From NCBI RefSeq assembly GCF_030411995.1, contig NZ_JASNRC010000007.1:125530-189529 (forward strand): 64,000 nt of DNA, in the 5' to 3' direction. The position numbers and the translations under genes were made by a program. A model generated the notes under the pieces. The model made no database searches. It was not told the origin of the DNA and saw only the letters and a list, made by a program, of their open reading frames with translations. The stretch is from Massilia sp. YIM B02769 (lineage in GTDB: Bacteria > Pseudomonadota > Gammaproteobacteria > Burkholderiales > Burkholderiaceae_D). Of this stretch, positions 48,566-57,110 are shown piece by piece. The first letter of the stretch is position 1. The number at the start of each line of letters is the position of its first letter.

Positions 48566-49882
48566 ATGAGTCTCAACCAGTCTGAAGAGCGCTTAAGTGC
48601 GCTAGCACGCAAAACGTTTCTGTCGATGTGGAGTTATGAAAACCCGTTTTACGAGCAAGGCAAAGAGCTATGCGACGTCCTTGTGATTTTCGGCGATGAT
48701 GTCATTGTTATTTCGGACAAGCTCAATGCGTTCGGAACGCATCCAGATAATCGAATCAACTGGAATCGCTGGTATAAAAAAGCTGTCGCAGGCAGTGTCC
48801 GTCAGCTTTGTGGGGCTCGGAATCATATCAGAAGGGCGCCGAATGAGATTTACGCCAATGCCCAAGTATCTTCTCCGTTACCACTTCGCTTGCCCCCAGT
48901 GGACCGAATGCGGATTCACCTTATCGCAGTAGCTAATGGCTGCCACGATGCATGCTTCCTAGCGTCCGGTCGGTCGAGCCTGCGTATAGACACCCGACAA
49001 AGGGACGGTAGCGAAGCATTCTCAGTTGGCACCGCCACCGACGACGGCGATTTCGTTCATGTAATTAGTACGCCGGCGCTCGATGCAATTTTTCACTGCT
49101 TTGATACTGCTCGCGACTTTATCGATTATCTGGAGAGGAAGAAAGAAGCGCTTTTGCGTGAAGATTGGGTAATTGAAGGCGAAGAGAACCTTGTCGCAGC
49201 GTATATGATGAGTCAACCTGGAAATCGTCCTTTTTCGATTCCGCTTTCAAGGTTTCCTGTTGAGTCAGGCGTTCGAAGAGTTCGGGCGGGAGATTGGTCG
49301 TTGTATTTGGATTCCTCGGCTCAAGAATATCGCCAACAATCACGGAAGCTTTCCTACATCATCGATCAACTGATCGAAGACGTGGCCGAGGAGTATGCTC
49401 ATGAACGAATGGTGATCGGCCAGGATCAAAGCATTTCCTACCATGAGCAGGGATTTCGACTGTTGGCTAGTGAATCGCGTCTAGGTCGCCAGCTGCTCGG
49501 GGAGGCGTTCTACGGGATCTATCAAGAGAGCACAGGCACATTCTGGAGTACTGTTCTAGCGTCAATTGATTCACCTCGGGTTTACTACGTCTGGCTGCTA
49601 TATCCAGAGCCGCCCGACGAGTTAGAGGTAGAGATCTTTGAAACGTATATCCATAACGAACTATGTAAATATATGATGGTTGCTCGTGCTAAGTTTCCGC
49701 AGGCTGAGCGTGTATTCGGTATTTGCTTGCCGAATCGCGACTGCAATCGCGTTTCGCGTATATACCAGGTCATGGACGGAGAAGACTGGACCGATGAGAT
49801 GCAGGTTGAAGCGGAGCGCCTCGGGCGGGAGGTTGGAATCCTCGGGGGGATCGAACAGTACACGGTCACAGCTTCCCGATAA
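48566..49882 (+). CDS. Uncharacterised protein with PD-(D/E)XK-like N-terminus
   Basis: A 438-residue protein of lower GC content and different codon use than the T6SS genes, suggesting horizontal acquisition. Residues 33-52 (GKELCDVLVIFGDDVIVISD, then K) have the E...D...(D)xK spacing of PD-(D/E)XK nucleases: an acidic pair on one strand and SDK on the next. The C-terminal half (MVARAKFPQAERVFGICLPNRDC) also looks like an alpha/beta fold. It is 100 bases after the DUF4280 gene with no evident ribosome site. It could be a defence nuclease or an effector; both are inference. Confidence 0.65.
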   Translation: MSLNQSEERLSALARKTFLSMWSYENPFYEQGKELCDVLVIFGDDVIVISDKLNAFGTHPDNRINWNRWYKKAVAGSVRQLCGARNHIRRAPNEIYANAQVSSPLPLRLPPVDRMRIHLIAVANGCHDACFLASGRSSLRIDTRQRDGSEAFSVGTATDDGDFVHVISTPALDAIFHCFDTARDFIDYLERKKEALLREDWVIEGEENLVAAYMMSQPGNRPFSIPLSRFPVESGVRRVRAGDWSLYLDSSAQEYRQQSRKLSYIIDQLIEDVAEEYAHERMVIGQDQSISYHEQGFRLLASESRLGRQLLGEAFYGIYQESTGTFWSTVLASIDSPRVYYVWLLYPEPPDELEVEIFETYIHNELCKYMMVARAKFPQAERVFGICLPNRDCNRVSRIYQVMDGEDWTDEMQVEAERLGREVGILGGIEQYTVTASR

Positions 49883-50912
49883 GTCGAATCGCGCGCTGAA
49901 ACACGGGACTTGCCACGTAATGAGGCCCAGTCGATCGCATTCAAACGCGCAAACGCTAGCGATAAGGCGCGTCGGCTTGACGATTAGGCAGGCAAGAGTG
50001 CGAGCGTGTCTTCAGCCGGCGCATCAGGATTATGCTGCGATGCCGGCGCCAATGAACGTCCCTAAGAGGTTAGCTGAAGACGTTGAGTGCAAATGCCTGA
50101 ACAGCAGCCGATACGCAGTACAGATAGCCGGATTCGCAGGGCACGGTTGATGGCTGTGGAATGCGCATAATCTATATTATGTCAAATGCGCTCTCTGGAC
50201 CGGCCAACTGGCACGCCTCTTCCGCAGTGTAGGACGTTCGGCGAAGTAAAAGTGGTCACTTAAGCGAAGTAAATTTGAAACTCGCCGAATGAGAGACAGT
50301 AAATTTGAGACACCGGGTCCAATTCTCCCTATGAGAAACGACATGGGGGTCCCGAAAAATCGTGCAAAACCCAGTGTTAAATCCCCAGGTTCGAAAAGAT
50401 ACACTAAAACGTGGCGGTCAGTCGCCGACGTCACCCGCACTGCTGGCTTGAGGATCGCTGCCAGCGCGCCAAGGTATTAGCCAGGCGCGCTGGCAACGTG
50501 GACACGAGGACGATCGAGGCTGACGGCGCTCCGCAAGCGACGTTGGGCCCGGACGCTGCAATGTCCAGTGGTTGGCGGCTAAAGGTGTGGATCGTGCGGC
50601 TCAGCGTTTTGTCGCTCGAGCATGGGATGTTGGCGCATGAGGTTTCCGCCTCGCAGCGCCGGCAATTTGGATACTAGGACGAGCGAAACCGACATCGGGT
50701 CGTAAACGACGTCAGATTCAGACATGGCGCAATAGTAAGTCGTTAGCGTCTAGGACAGTTCAGGCCGTCCTGCACTCGATGTGAGGGACACTCGGGATAC
50801 GCAAACTTGCGTCTTCTAAGCTGCGGCCATGAGTTAGCAGTGAATTGCGGCGGCAGTTCTCCGTAAAATCGCGGGTCGCGGTGGGGCCTTCCACGCGTGA
50901 AAACGTAGTGGC
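49883..50912. other. Gene-poor island segment with mobile-element debris
   Basis: About 1 kb without a convincing coding frame on either strand. Short open frames exist but lack starts with ribosome sites and resemble no family. The segment contains the three-copy repeat at 50241-50312, and the 15-mer ATTATGTCAAATGCG at 50176 that resembles a site near 53958. It is interpreted as decayed mobile DNA between the T6SS cargo and the KfrA/TnsC-like cassette. Confidence 0.5.
50241..50312. repeat. Three related ~18-bp repeats, possible transposon end
   Basis: Units GCGAAGTAAAAGTGGTCAC, GCGAAGTAAATTTGAAACT and AGACAGTAAATTTGAGACA follow each other at 23- and 32-base intervals. The last ends in ACA, the usual 3' terminus of Tn7/Mu-type elements, whose ends carry several transposase-binding repeats. 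No matching opposite end was found in the window. Confidence 0.45.
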
Positions 50913-51320
50913 TCACTTGGCCAGTTGCTCTCGCTTGTACAGGACGAGTGCCTCTATTGGATCTTCCGACTTCGGGATTTCCAGGGCTCGAGCGGCAAGT
51001 ATCGAATTCATTGCCCTTCCTACCGTCCGGGAGTGGCAATGCCCCGACCACGCCTTGCTCGCTGTAAGGATCCCAACATCTTCGCCAGATTCGAGGTGTC
51101 CGCGCACCGTTCGCATGTCACGCGCGTCGATCTGGACAATCAGTTTTTGACCGATCGCTTCAGGCTTGCGCCCAAGCGACTCATTAGTATATTTGACCCG
51201 ATCGATGCATACGTAAGGTCGCATGCCTTTCGCAGCATCGCCTCGAACTATCTTCTGCTCGACAACGACTTCAAGCTCCGAATTTGACTCAGCGGGCACA
51301 CCTAACGGTCTCTCTAGCAT
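50913..51320 (-). CDS. Stand-alone Mu-transposase-type C-terminal beta-barrel protein
   Basis: A 135-residue protein. The core (about 30-105: RPYVCIDRVKYTNESLG, IGQKLIVQIDARDMRTVRGH, GEDVGILTASKAWSGHCHS) resembles the beta-barrel domain that follows the DDE catalytic core in Mu-type and TnsB/TniA transposases. No catalytic domain is attached. The Met at 51320 is chosen because GGAGGA lies six bases upstream, an unusually good site, suggesting an intentional short product rather than a random truncation. A frame extends 49 codons further upstream. It lies 290 bases downstream of the TnsC-like ATPase on the same strand. Confidence 0.62.
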   Translation of the reverse strand: MLERPLGVPAESNSELEVVVEQKIVRGDAAKGMRPYVCIDRVKYTNESLGRKPEAIGQKLIVQIDARDMRTVRGHLESGEDVGILTASKAWSGHCHSRTVGRAMNSILAARALEIPKSEDPIEALVLYKREQLAK

Positions 51321-51609
51321 GATTTCCTCCGGACCAAAGGAGTGTGATTGGGTCGGCTGCGATGCTATCGGTTGTATGGTCAAGGCGAGCGCTATACGCG
51401 ATGCGCAATGTTTTGCGAGTGATTCTGATGACCTGCTTGGTGAGTGACTAAATCCAAAAGCAGTCAAGTGGCCAAAATATCATTACCCAGCAGGGGCTAC
51501 TGCTCCGACGCCGAATAAAGTTTGGAAAATGCCGAACTCGACAATATAAAACCTAATGTCGAGTTCGCAGGGCGTCGATTTTTGAGCCCCGACTTAAAAA
51601 TTGCCGCCT

Positions 51610-52605
51610 CTAGCAAAGTGCCTCTGCGCGACAGGAGGCGCGTGTCAAATTTCTCAGCCCCTGTCCTTCAACCCAACCGGACTGCAGCACAGCCCTTTCC
51701 CAAAATTCTCGATCCATGGACATGTTTTCGCCATCCCGAGTAGAGCCTTCTATCAGGGCATATTCGATTGTCCGGGCAAAATACAACATTGGTACCTCTG
51801 TCGTCGTGTCCATACCAGTCGCGCGGTCAGCGTCGACGAACACCTGCCAGAGGTCACCTGCGTGTGCCGCCAGGCGCAAGCCGTTCAGATAAGCTCTGGG
51901 TAGGGAAAACCGGGTATAAGACCAGCCGCTATCACTCGGAAAGCAGTCGTTATCGAAAGTCTTGAGGCAGTGTTCGAGTTCGGTTGCCGACCGTATGCCG
52001 TGTAGCTCGAACTCTTCCTTTGGTACGCTTGGAACGAACGCGGGGGAGTCGCTGGCGTATGGAACCCACTTTTGGTTCAGGATTCGTACTCGCGGGTGAC
52101 CAAGCAGTACCGTGAGTAGCCGAATCCCCGATCCCTTGAGCTGGTCTTGCAGCCGGCGCAAACTGTTTTCCGCAGGCGGATCCAGCAACTGTGAGTCATC
52201 TATCCAGAGAACCACGGAGCGCTGCCCCGTCCTCAGCACAAGCTCCATGACGTGTTTTTCAAGGAAGGAGCGGTCTCGTCCATGTGCGCCGAGGACAGAG
52301 CCAGCCGGCATTTCAACAAATCCGACTTCTGGGAATTGCGTTGAGAGATGTATGTTCAGGAACCGGATGCCCTGGGTCTTGCCAGTGCCTGCTGGTGCGA
52401 ATATGACCGCTTGTTGTACGCCTGCGTTAATCCACGAGGCGACACGGCGAGCTAATTCCTCCAACTGTATCGTAGAACAGTTGTAAGTGCGACGAACGAC
52501 AGGATGACTATCAAAATCGACCGGACGAATTGTCGAGCCCGCTCCAGGTTCTGACGAGTATGGCTGGGCAGCGCCGCAGCCGTTGTTACCCTTCGAAATA
52601 GCCAT
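51610..52605 (-). CDS. TnsC/TniB-like AAA ATPase
   Basis: A 331-residue ATPase. Walker A is FAPAGTGKTQG (about 70-80) and Walker B is VVLWIDDSQLL (about 135), with a Glu/Asp to Ser-Gln variant of the DEAQ box typical of TnsC/TniB/IstB-like transposition regulators. The N-terminal region and the order ELARRVASWINAGVQQAVIFAPAGTGKT fit this group. No transposase (TnsA/TnsB) gene is next to it. A GAGGGAAGG site precedes the ATG. It may be a remnant of a Tn7-like element or a domesticated ATPase acting with the KfrA-like and barrel proteins. Confidence 0.75.
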   Translation of the reverse strand: MAISKGNNGCGAAQPYSSEPGAGSTIRPVDFDSHPVVRRTYNCSTIQLEELARRVASWINAGVQQAVIFAPAGTGKTQGIRFLNIHLSTQFPEVGFVEMPAGSVLGAHGRDRSFLEKHVMELVLRTGQRSVVLWIDDSQLLDPPAENSLRRLQDQLKGSGIRLLTVLLGHPRVRILNQKWVPYASDSPAFVPSVPKEEFELHGIRSATELEHCLKTFDNDCFPSDSGWSYTRFSLPRAYLNGLRLAAHAGDLWQVFVDADRATGMDTTTEVPMLYFARTIEYALIEGSTRDGENMSMDREFWERAVLQSGWVEGQGLRNLTRASCRAEALC

Positions 52606-52808
52606 AGCCTTCCCTCTCAGAAGATTAAATGAAGCGGATTCCTGTGCTGCTTGACCTTAACCATATAATAACGCTGACTCAGAGCTAAATGGCCAGTTTT
52701 GTGACGCAAAATCCGTCGATTTTAGGACGGCCCACAGGCCTGGCCTTCTGAAAAGCAGGCGAACAAGGCGGCTTGCAGTTCCATACCTTCTGTCGTCCTC
52801 CCCCGTGA

Positions 52809-53876
52809 TCACTCAGCGGGCTTTGTCTTAGAGCGGCGTGCGGTGAGAGTCTTGCCGCGTTGACCTTGTTTCGCCACGCGCGTCTGCATGGGTGCGCGAC
52901 GGTGGAGCTGTTCTCGAAGCACCTCCACGCGGGCCCGCTCGGCTACGATCTGGCCTGTTAAGTCTGACGTCATGGCTTGCAACTGCGCTGCCTTGTCTCG
53001 GGCGATGCCTCTCTCTTCGAAGGCGTTTTTCAACTCTTCTTCGAGGGCAGCAAAGTCTCTTGCCTGTTTTGCCGCCTCGATCTGCATATGCGTCAACTCC
53101 GACTGAAGTCTTTGCAGCGATGCTGCGGATACGGTCCGCTCTGACTCGAGAGCCTTTTCTAGTTTGGACACGGCGGTACGTTCTCGATCGATTTCGACCA
53201 GGGCACGTTGTTCTGACGCCCTGTAGCGCTCCTCGGCCTGGGTAATCCGTGCCGTGACTCTCTCGATCTCGGCGGCATGTTCGGTTCGGATGACCTCGAG
53301 CCGCCGGTCCGCCTCTGAGGCGGCTTGGCGAGCATCAGTAAGCTTGGCGTTCATCTCGGCAGCTGTCGCTGCGCTAACGGCCGCTTGTTCACGCAAAGTC
53401 GCGTTTTCGCGAGAGGCAGCCTCTAGCTTGTCGACTAGTACCTGCAGATCTCGATTCGCATTCTCGAGCAGGTCCTGAACCGTTCGTTTTTCCTGGAGTG
53501 CCGCATCACGTTCTTGGCCTGCAGTTAGCCGAAACTCTTCGAGAGACCTGTTCGCCGCGGCCTGAGCCGAGTTCCAGAGCTTCGATACGAGATCGCCGGC
53601 AGCCTGTGCCAGATTGTCAGGCAGGTCGGGTTGGCCGACCTTCACCTTGCCAGACCGGCGTAGGTCGGCCCAGAAAGCGCGCAACGCCTCGGTCGGGGCC
53701 GACATGCTGCCTTTACGGACTAGCTGATACAGCTTATTTGCGGTTGGCGTGATGCCATACCGAAAAAACATGACGACGCACACCTCTCTATAGAGGTCGA
53801 GTGTCCGGGGATACTCTGCCCGCAGCTTTTCGACATCCACTTGTAATGCAGCATCCAGATCGTTGTGCTCAAGCAT
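52809..53876 (-). CDS. KfrA-like DNA-binding coiled-coil protein
   Basis: A 355-residue protein. The N-terminal domain (about 15-105: LREVC... in the region TLDLYREVCVVMFFRYGITP, then ANKLYQLVRKGSMSAP) matches the KfrA N-terminal DNA-binding domain known from plasmids. From ~110 to 330 an uninterrupted Glu/Ala/Arg-rich coiled coil follows, then a basic tail. KfrA proteins are autoregulated and help plasmid maintenance; chromosomal copies are frequent in mobile islands. AAGGAGG precedes the ATG. Upstream inverted repeats at 53899 and 53945 are candidate self-operators. It is divergent from the OLD-family gene. Confidence 0.83.
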   Translation of the reverse strand: MLEHNDLDAALQVDVEKLRAEYPRTLDLYREVCVVMFFRYGITPTANKLYQLVRKGSMSAPTEALRAFWADLRRSGKVKVGQPDLPDNLAQAAGDLVSKLWNSAQAAANRSLEEFRLTAGQERDAALQEKRTVQDLLENANRDLQVLVDKLEAASRENATLREQAAVSAATAAEMNAKLTDARQAASEADRRLEVIRTEHAAEIERVTARITQAEERYRASEQRALVEIDRERTAVSKLEKALESERTVSAASLQRLQSELTHMQIEAAKQARDFAALEEELKNAFEERGIARDKAAQLQAMTSDLTGQIVAERARVEVLREQLHRRAPMQTRVAKQGQRGKTLTARRSKTKPAE

Positions 53877-53898
53877 GGCAGCCTCCTTCGTAGTGAAT

Positions 53899-53966
53899 AT
53901 TACTACGTAATACGTACGGAATATGACGCCCCACTCCGGAAATATGACATTATTCTTATAATGTCA
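53899..53966. promoter_or_regulatory. Cluster of inverted and direct repeats between divergent kfrA-like and OLD genes
   Basis: Three elements are seen: ATTAC-TAC-GTAAT (53899-53911), a direct repeat CGGAATATGAC / CGGAAATATGAC (53917 and 53937) and the perfect inverted repeat TGACATTA-N6-TAATGTCA (53945-53966). The cluster starts 23 bases upstream of the KfrA-like start and about 80 bases before the OLD gene, so one protein could control both operons. Autoregulation by KfrA is the simplest reading. Confidence 0.6.
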
Positions 53967-54044
53967 AATAGCGTCGTGTTGCCATACCTTTCACTTCGTC
54001 TTTGGATGGAGTAAAGTGATTGCTTCTTGTCAACCGACGTCGCC

Positions 54045-55828
54045 ATGCACATCGTCACCCTCAAGATCAAGAATTTCCGCGGGATTCGCGAGGGCTTCAT
54101 CTTTTTCCGCAAGCACTCGATGCTCGTCGGTGGAAGCAACTTCGGCAAGAGCACGATCATCGAGGCCTTGACCTTGCTGTTCGGACGGGACCGGCTAGTG
54201 CGCGAGCTGACCGAACATGACTTCTACGGGTCGGACCCTCAGCCACAAGACCGCATCGAGCTCGTCGCGACCATCACGGGATATCCTGGCGATGATCCCG
54301 AGCAAAATATCGATTGGTTCAGGGATGGCCGCGCGATACCGAAGTGGTTCGACGAAAACACCGGGCTCGTACACCCGGTACGAACCGATCCCGCGTGGCG
54401 GCTGTGCTGCCAAATTGGTGCCAGGCATACTTCGACCGCGATACGCTTTCGGTTGACATCGCTCGATATTTCCACGATCACGATCATCAAATCGATCCAT
54501 TCGCCGAGGATGCGCCTGTCACCGTGCCCAACAGGCTTATTCAGCAGCTGGGACTGTTCGTGGTGCGGTCGAACCGAGCATGGGACAAGACATTGTCCTG
54601 GGGCAGCGAGTTATTTAGGCGCGCGGTCGATGTTGCCGCCGCCCAGCCTGCGGATGCGATCCTGGCCGAGCGCGACCGGCTGCGCGTACCTGGCCACCCT
54701 ATCGAATCCGATGCGCGTATCGCTCCCCTGCTCCAGCGCGTCAATGCCGAGCTCGCACGTTGCATTCCAGGTGCGCCAGAGGTTCAGCTGCGCATTACCG
54801 GCACCGACAGCCGTTCCGTACTCGATGCCGTTTCCGCGCATTTCACGACAAGAGGCGTTGCCATACCAGCAGGCCGCCATGGCGCGGGGCTTGTGTCACT
54901 GCAGGGTATTCTTCTGTTGCTTGAGCTTGGGCGGACTCGAGCCGAACAGGGCGAGGGATTTGCTATGGCGCTCGAGCATCCTGAACTGCACTTGTCACCG
55001 GCAACCCAACTGCAGCTGGTGCACCGAATACAGGGACTCTCCACGCAGACGTTCATCACTACCCATTCGCCTACGGTCGCCGCGTTGGCCGATCCGACCG
55101 AGGTGCTGGTGCTGCAGAATCAGGACGGCCTCTTGAGCGTCAGCCCATTCCTGGCAGCCCCCCTCGCCGGCGACGCCCCTAACTGGAAGCGCAAGTTTTA
55201 CCAGCAAAATCGCGCCGAGGTACTGTCGGCGATGATGCACCCCGCCCTCTTGATTCCGGAGGGGAAAGCAGACTACCACCTATTGCGTACGATCCTGCGC
55301 CCGCTTCTGCTCACAGAGGGATGGGTTGCGGACATGGACCGACCGTTCGGCCTTGAGGTCGGTATCTTGCCAACCGAGGATGCAAAGGTGGTGGAAACCT
55401 ATCAGATCCTGTACCCGGTGCATCCGCGCGCATGTTGCCTGGTCGACGGTGACCAGGACGGATTGCGTTATATCGCCGGGCTGCAGGCGCTACCCTCGCC
55501 TCCGCCGTCGGTCATTCGTTGGAACGACGGCGCAATGGTCGAAGATGCAGTCGGATGGATTCTTTCTGCCGACGAGGCGGGATGTGTTCCGCTGCTGGCC
55601 GACATCGGCGGAAACGTGCCGGCCAGCGTAGCCGATGTCGTGGCGCGGCTCAAGGTGCGCAAGATGGATATCGTCGCTTATGAGATGGTCGCTGACGCCA
55701 TCGTCAATATTCCGGCCTGCCGGAACCGCGCGGTCGAATTGTTCAACGCTATAGCCTGCGCTTGCGCCGATATCGAGACAGGCCGCTTCGTACGCGACGC
55801 CGGCGGCACCTGGGTGTTCCGGCCATGA
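54045..55828 (+). pseudogene. OLD-family ATPase/TOPRIM endonuclease (GajA-like), single frameshift
   Basis: Two frames encode one ~594-residue protein. The 5' frame starts MHIVTLKIKNFRG with Walker A GGSNFGKST (30-37) and runs to DPAWRLCCQIG; the 3' frame resumes as CQAYFDRDTLSVDIARYF. A single lost base near 54417-54421 explains the break. Downstream are the ABC signature region (LEHPELHLSP), THSPTV and a TOPRIM domain with IPEGKADYHLL (~405) and VDGDQDG (~466). OLD proteins such as GajA of Gabija are nucleotide-sensing DNA nucleases. The stop overlaps the helicase start. It may be a true pseudogene, a programmed shift or a sequencing error. A TTG 18 bases upstream is an alternative start. 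Confidence 0.78.
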
Positions 55829-57096
55829 GCATTCACGCTTTTACCGGCGCTGCTGGCTGCGGGAAAACCCATCAGCTGATGGCCCGGTTGAAGGAGCACC
55901 TTCACGAGCACCCGCTAAGCGATGGGCAGAAGGTTCTGGCCCTGACCTTCATGCACGGATCGCGGCGCCGCCTTGACGAGCGGCTGGCGTCCGCTGCGAT
56001 ACCGGGTCGCGCATACGAATCCGCGACGATCGACAGCTTCGCCTGGCGTATCGCGCACCGTTGGCAGTCACTGCTGGGCGCACTCGGCATCCGCGCTCCC
56101 GCCGTCGGCGACTACGCCGGCATCTGCGCCGCTGCAGCAGTCCTGTTGGGGCAAGACGGCGTTGCCGGCTGGGTCGCCAGGTCCTTTCCGGTCATTCTTC
56201 TCGACGAGGCCCAGGACCTGAACCAGGATCGGCTCGCTATCCTGGGCGCACTCGCTCCCCACGTCTGCATGTTCGTCGCCGCCGACGAGTTCCAGTGCCT
56301 CGACGAGGCTTTGCGACCGAGCCCCGCCGCTGCCTGGCTTGCGCAGGCAGACCAGAAAATCGAGCTTAAGCTGCCTCGACGCACGACCGTTCCGGCCCTG
56401 CTTGCAGCAGCGGCGGCGCTGCGCGCGGGAGCGGCTCCGCTCTCGGCAGGCGTGTTTGCGATCAAATCCGCATTCAATACGGCGCTGGCCGGGACCTTTC
56501 TCGCCAACGAGCTCGGCTGGTATGCACGCCACAAGAGCGTCGCTGTGATCACGCCTTCGGGCGGGCAGTTCGCTACCGCGGTCGTCGATTGGGTCGCCGA
56601 ACGCACTACGAAGCAGAACAATGGCCCCTATACGATTCCTTGGGAACGTTCGGAAGACAAAATGCAGACCGAGTACCTGGAGCAGCTTAAGCTCGACCGG
56701 GACCTGTCGGCGATCGAGGCGAAGGCCATGATCGGCAATGCCGGCGACGGCCGCATCCTCAGCGACGTGGCCGACTACCTGGACCGGCAGCGCCGCGCAA
56801 AGGGACGCCACCTGTTCGCGGCGCAGGAAATGGAATTCGTGATCCGCCAGTCGTTCGCCAACCGGCGCCGGTACGCCTTTGACAACGCACGGGGCTTTCG
56901 GGCAATGACTGTTCACGGCGCGAAAAACAGGGAGTTCGACAATGTCATTGTACTGTGGCCCGCCGCAGTCAAGGGGGATGCGGAACACAAACGACGGCTC
57001 CTCTACAACGCGACGACCCGCGCAAAGTCGCGCTGCCTAGTCCTCGTGCAGTCAAAGGACTCGCTCGCCAAGCCGCCGTTCGTCGCCGTGCAATAG
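55825..57096 (+). CDS. UvrD/REP-like helicase, GajB-like
   Basis: A 423-residue superfamily 1 ATPase/helicase, shorter than UvrD (~720) and similar to GajB (~490). Motifs: Walker A GAAGCGKTHQ (8-16), a motif Ia-like LALTFMHGSRRRL, DEAQDL (motif II, ~127), the TVHGAKNREFDNV motif V-type segment (~361) and YNATTRAKSRC (motif VI). Start ATG overlaps the OLD gene's stop, so translation is coupled. An OLD-UvrD pair is the defining arrangement of Gabija anti-phage systems. The 2B-type insertion expected in UvrD is mostly absent. Confidence 0.85.
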   Translation: MSIHAFTGAAGCGKTHQLMARLKEHLHEHPLSDGQKVLALTFMHGSRRRLDERLASAAIPGRAYESATIDSFAWRIAHRWQSLLGALGIRAPAVGDYAGICAAAAVLLGQDGVAGWVARSFPVILLDEAQDLNQDRLAILGALAPHVCMFVAADEFQCLDEALRPSPAAAWLAQADQKIELKLPRRTTVPALLAAAAALRAGAAPLSAGVFAIKSAFNTALAGTFLANELGWYARHKSVAVITPSGGQFATAVVDWVAERTTKQNNGPYTIPWERSEDKMQTEYLEQLKLDRDLSAIEAKAMIGNAGDGRILSDVADYLDRQRRAKGRHLFAAQEMEFVIRQSFANRRRYAFDNARGFRAMTVHGAKNREFDNVIVLWPAAVKGDAEHKRRLLYNATTRAKSRCLVLVQSKDSLAKPPFVAVQ

Positions 57097-57110
57097 AAGG
57101 ATTTCTAAAG

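Noticed and set aside
50289..50677. Short plus-strand frames in the gene-poor island segment
   Set aside because: No ribosome sites, no family resemblance, and they overlap repeat debris.
52606..52808. Possible TnsA/TnsB remnant between the TnsC-like and KfrA-like genes
   Set aside because: Only about 200 bases with no open frame or recognisable transposase motif.
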